NCBI GenBank assembly: GCA_026122225.1
Contig: JANEZZ010003061.1
Location: forward strand, 4,774,001-4,838,000
DNA: 64,000 bases
Direction: 5' to 3'
From: Heloderma charlesbogerti
Taxonomy: Eukaryota > Chordata > Lepidosauria > Squamata > Helodermatidae
Shown here: positions 62,301-64,000 of the stretch, piece after piece
Position numbering within the stretch: position 1 is the stretch's first letter
How the letters are laid out: every line of letters begins with the position of its first letter
Translations under genes and position numbers: made by a program
The notes under the pieces: generated by a model
The model's input: only the letters and a program-made list of their open reading frames with translations
Told to the model about the DNA's origin: nothing
Database searches by the model: none

Positions 62301-64000
62301 TTTCTTTGATACCCAGTTTTATGAATCCCTATGGGAGTTTCCATCCAGACTTTCAAAAGTGTCACAAGGTGCTGGTTCCAGAGTATTTAACAGCAGCTAG
62401 GGTAGCAGCACTGCCATGCTTCAACAACAAAACCCCACTCTCCATGATTTATGCAAGCTCCAGCTTTTGCATAATTCAGTATTTTTAAAAAAATGTTATT
62501 CTCTTTCCTTTCCTCCAGGAAAAAAACTTCTGCAGCTGAATAAAAACTGAATCAGAAATAATAATTGATATTCTAGGGTGTTGGGGTGTGTGTGTGTGTT
62601 TCCTCTTAAAAAAAGCTTTCCTCTGTTGAAAAGTAAAGATGTAGAATAGCAAATCCATTAGTTGAGAAATGTTTAAGGCTGCAGGGCTTGGCTACACTCT
62701 TCACCTTCTTGCTACATTCCAATATCATGTTCTAGAGACTGTTAATTCCAATAATTGAAACACTAAGTAATTCAGTTGCTGGAGTCCAGCAGAATGGGCA
62801 TCAACGGCAAATCAAATTTCCCTTTCCCCCTGCAGCTCCCCCCTCCATGCATCCCCAAATCTGGTTGGGAGGGTTGGGGAACCTTCCTTAGCAGACTGGG
62901 GGAGATCAGAGGGGCTTTAGGGGGGAGGGGGAGGAAAACTTCCATGGAACAAGCAGACATCCACTCACATAATCTTGGATTTTCCCTATGCTCCTGTACC
63001 TGGGCCATTCATTTCAGCCATTTCCAAGGCCGGCCCTGCCATTAGGCATAGCAGGTGGCAGATGGTACTGGGGGAAAGGAGTGTTGGGGGATAGAGCCAT
63101 GTAAGCCATGTAGCTTGCCCTGTGCCCTTTAAGCTAGACTGCTGTCCTCAGGAGGGCACTGTGTATCACTAGCGTCAAAATACGATCCAACTGCCTGTCC
63201 AATCAGCTTCTTTGCATGAAAAGAGGCAACCGCATCAGGCAGCAAATTGTCTTTGGCCAACCCTGACAATTCCTTACTCAAAGGAAAATGTACACCCTGA
63301 TTTGACATGTGAAAGATGTGACATGGTTATGATAAATTCCGAAATCTGAGATCACGTGATTTGGTAACTTTTCTTTAAACAGGCTTACCTTTATAAAACC
63401 ATGCACAAAATGCCTGCCATGGTGATGGGTGAGAGGACTTGTACACTGCCAGGAGACACAGGAAATGGGACAACCCACTGGAACTCCTTGCCAATGAGGG
63501 CTGGTCCACCCACACTCCTAAATGGAAGGCAGGATTTGCTCACGGCAAGAGTGTCCCAAAGCGAAGCGCGTTAATATCATTCATTTCCATGAAGGGGAAT
63601 GAAGGGGTGCACTCAGGATACCGCTGGGAGGGGGTTAAACCAGCTCCCTTCTCCTGGTTACCCCTAAGCCTGCTCCTAACTGCATGACTGCCTTCTGAGT
63701 TCTGTTTCTTGGTCATACATCAGGGTGACAGAAGTAGTAATGGGTGAACTCTCCATGGTTCTGAATGTGGCTTAGCAAACCAAACTAGTTAAAAAATAAG
63801 AATTGGAGAATAGCCCCGTTTTCTTCAACCCAATTTGAAAATTCAGCCCATGGTGCAATAGCAACATCCCAGGTGCCAGCTGTCCTGGGAAATGTACTTT
63901 TTCCAAGCTGCCTGAGTCCTTACTATGAGTGTTTGGTGCTCTGGAAACTGTATGGCCAAGGGCTCTCTGCACCTGGAACACTGCCAAGCATGAAATGTTC
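62301..64000. other. No recognised gene
   Basis: There is a (GT)n run near 62588-62600. Open frames at 62776-63045 and 63439-63687 show no family motif. I see no supported feature to the window end. Confidence 0.4.

Overview
The window looks like intergenic or intronic DNA of a squamate reptile, most likely a lizard. The evidence is its repeat content: two Sauria-type tRNA SINEs, a near full-length Bov-B (RTE-clade) LINE, three large CR1 LINE copies, many L2-type LINE 3' ends, and a dense population of non-autonomous DNA transposons. I found no intact host protein gene and no functional rRNA or tRNA gene. The only hint of a host exon is a short hydrophobic reading frame on the minus strand near 1.6-1.7 kb, held at low confidence.

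Layout. 0-7 kb: an old CR1-type fragment, AT-rich DNA, a near full-length CR1 (about 1.88-6.22 kb) with decayed ORF1 (zinc-finger-like plus SGNH-esterase-like) and ORF2 (endonuclease plus reverse transcriptase), then a Sauria SINE. 7-19 kb: AT-rich hAT-like MITEs, old CR1-type and L2-type ends, a tRNA-Ala-headed SINE, a MIR-like SINE, a solo LTR with a 5-bp duplication, and Harbinger-like MITEs. 19.6-23.8 kb: a Bov-B LINE with an 11-bp target-site duplication (TSD), split by a hairpin-rich hAT-type element. 25-35 kb: L2 pieces, another CR1-type fragment and more MITEs. 35.7-38.1 kb: a minus-strand L2 end holding two hairpin-rich hAT elements side by side. 40.3-45.9 kb and 48.3-51.2 kb: two minus-strand CR1 copies, each carrying two hAT-type insertions; one of those contains an LTR. 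52-64 kb: microsatellites, foldback MITEs, a 5S-rRNA-headed SINE with a CR1 tail, an L2 copy with reverse-transcriptase motifs, and unassigned DNA.

The main discovery candidate is a family of GC-rich, non-autonomous hAT-type elements, seven copies here. Each ends in TAGGGATG-like termini; five have perfect 8-bp TSDs. Each is built from serial palindromes of two kinds, one centred on TACGTA (GATAGGCTACGTA stems) and one on CGCAAATGGCGGC stems, often nested in a larger palindrome. The second stem resembles a YY1 site, and splice-donor-like GTAAG motifs recur near both ends. A related 2.15-kb element has 350-bp inverted arms around a tandemly duplicated core.

How the parts relate: the SINEs share 3' tails with LINEs in the same window (Sauria with Bov-B, the 5S SINE with CR1, the tRNA-Ala SINE with an older CR1, the MIR-like SINE with L2), so partner pairs for mobilisation can be seen locally. 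Nested insertions give a relative order: the hAT elements post-date the CR1, L2 and Bov-B copies they interrupt.
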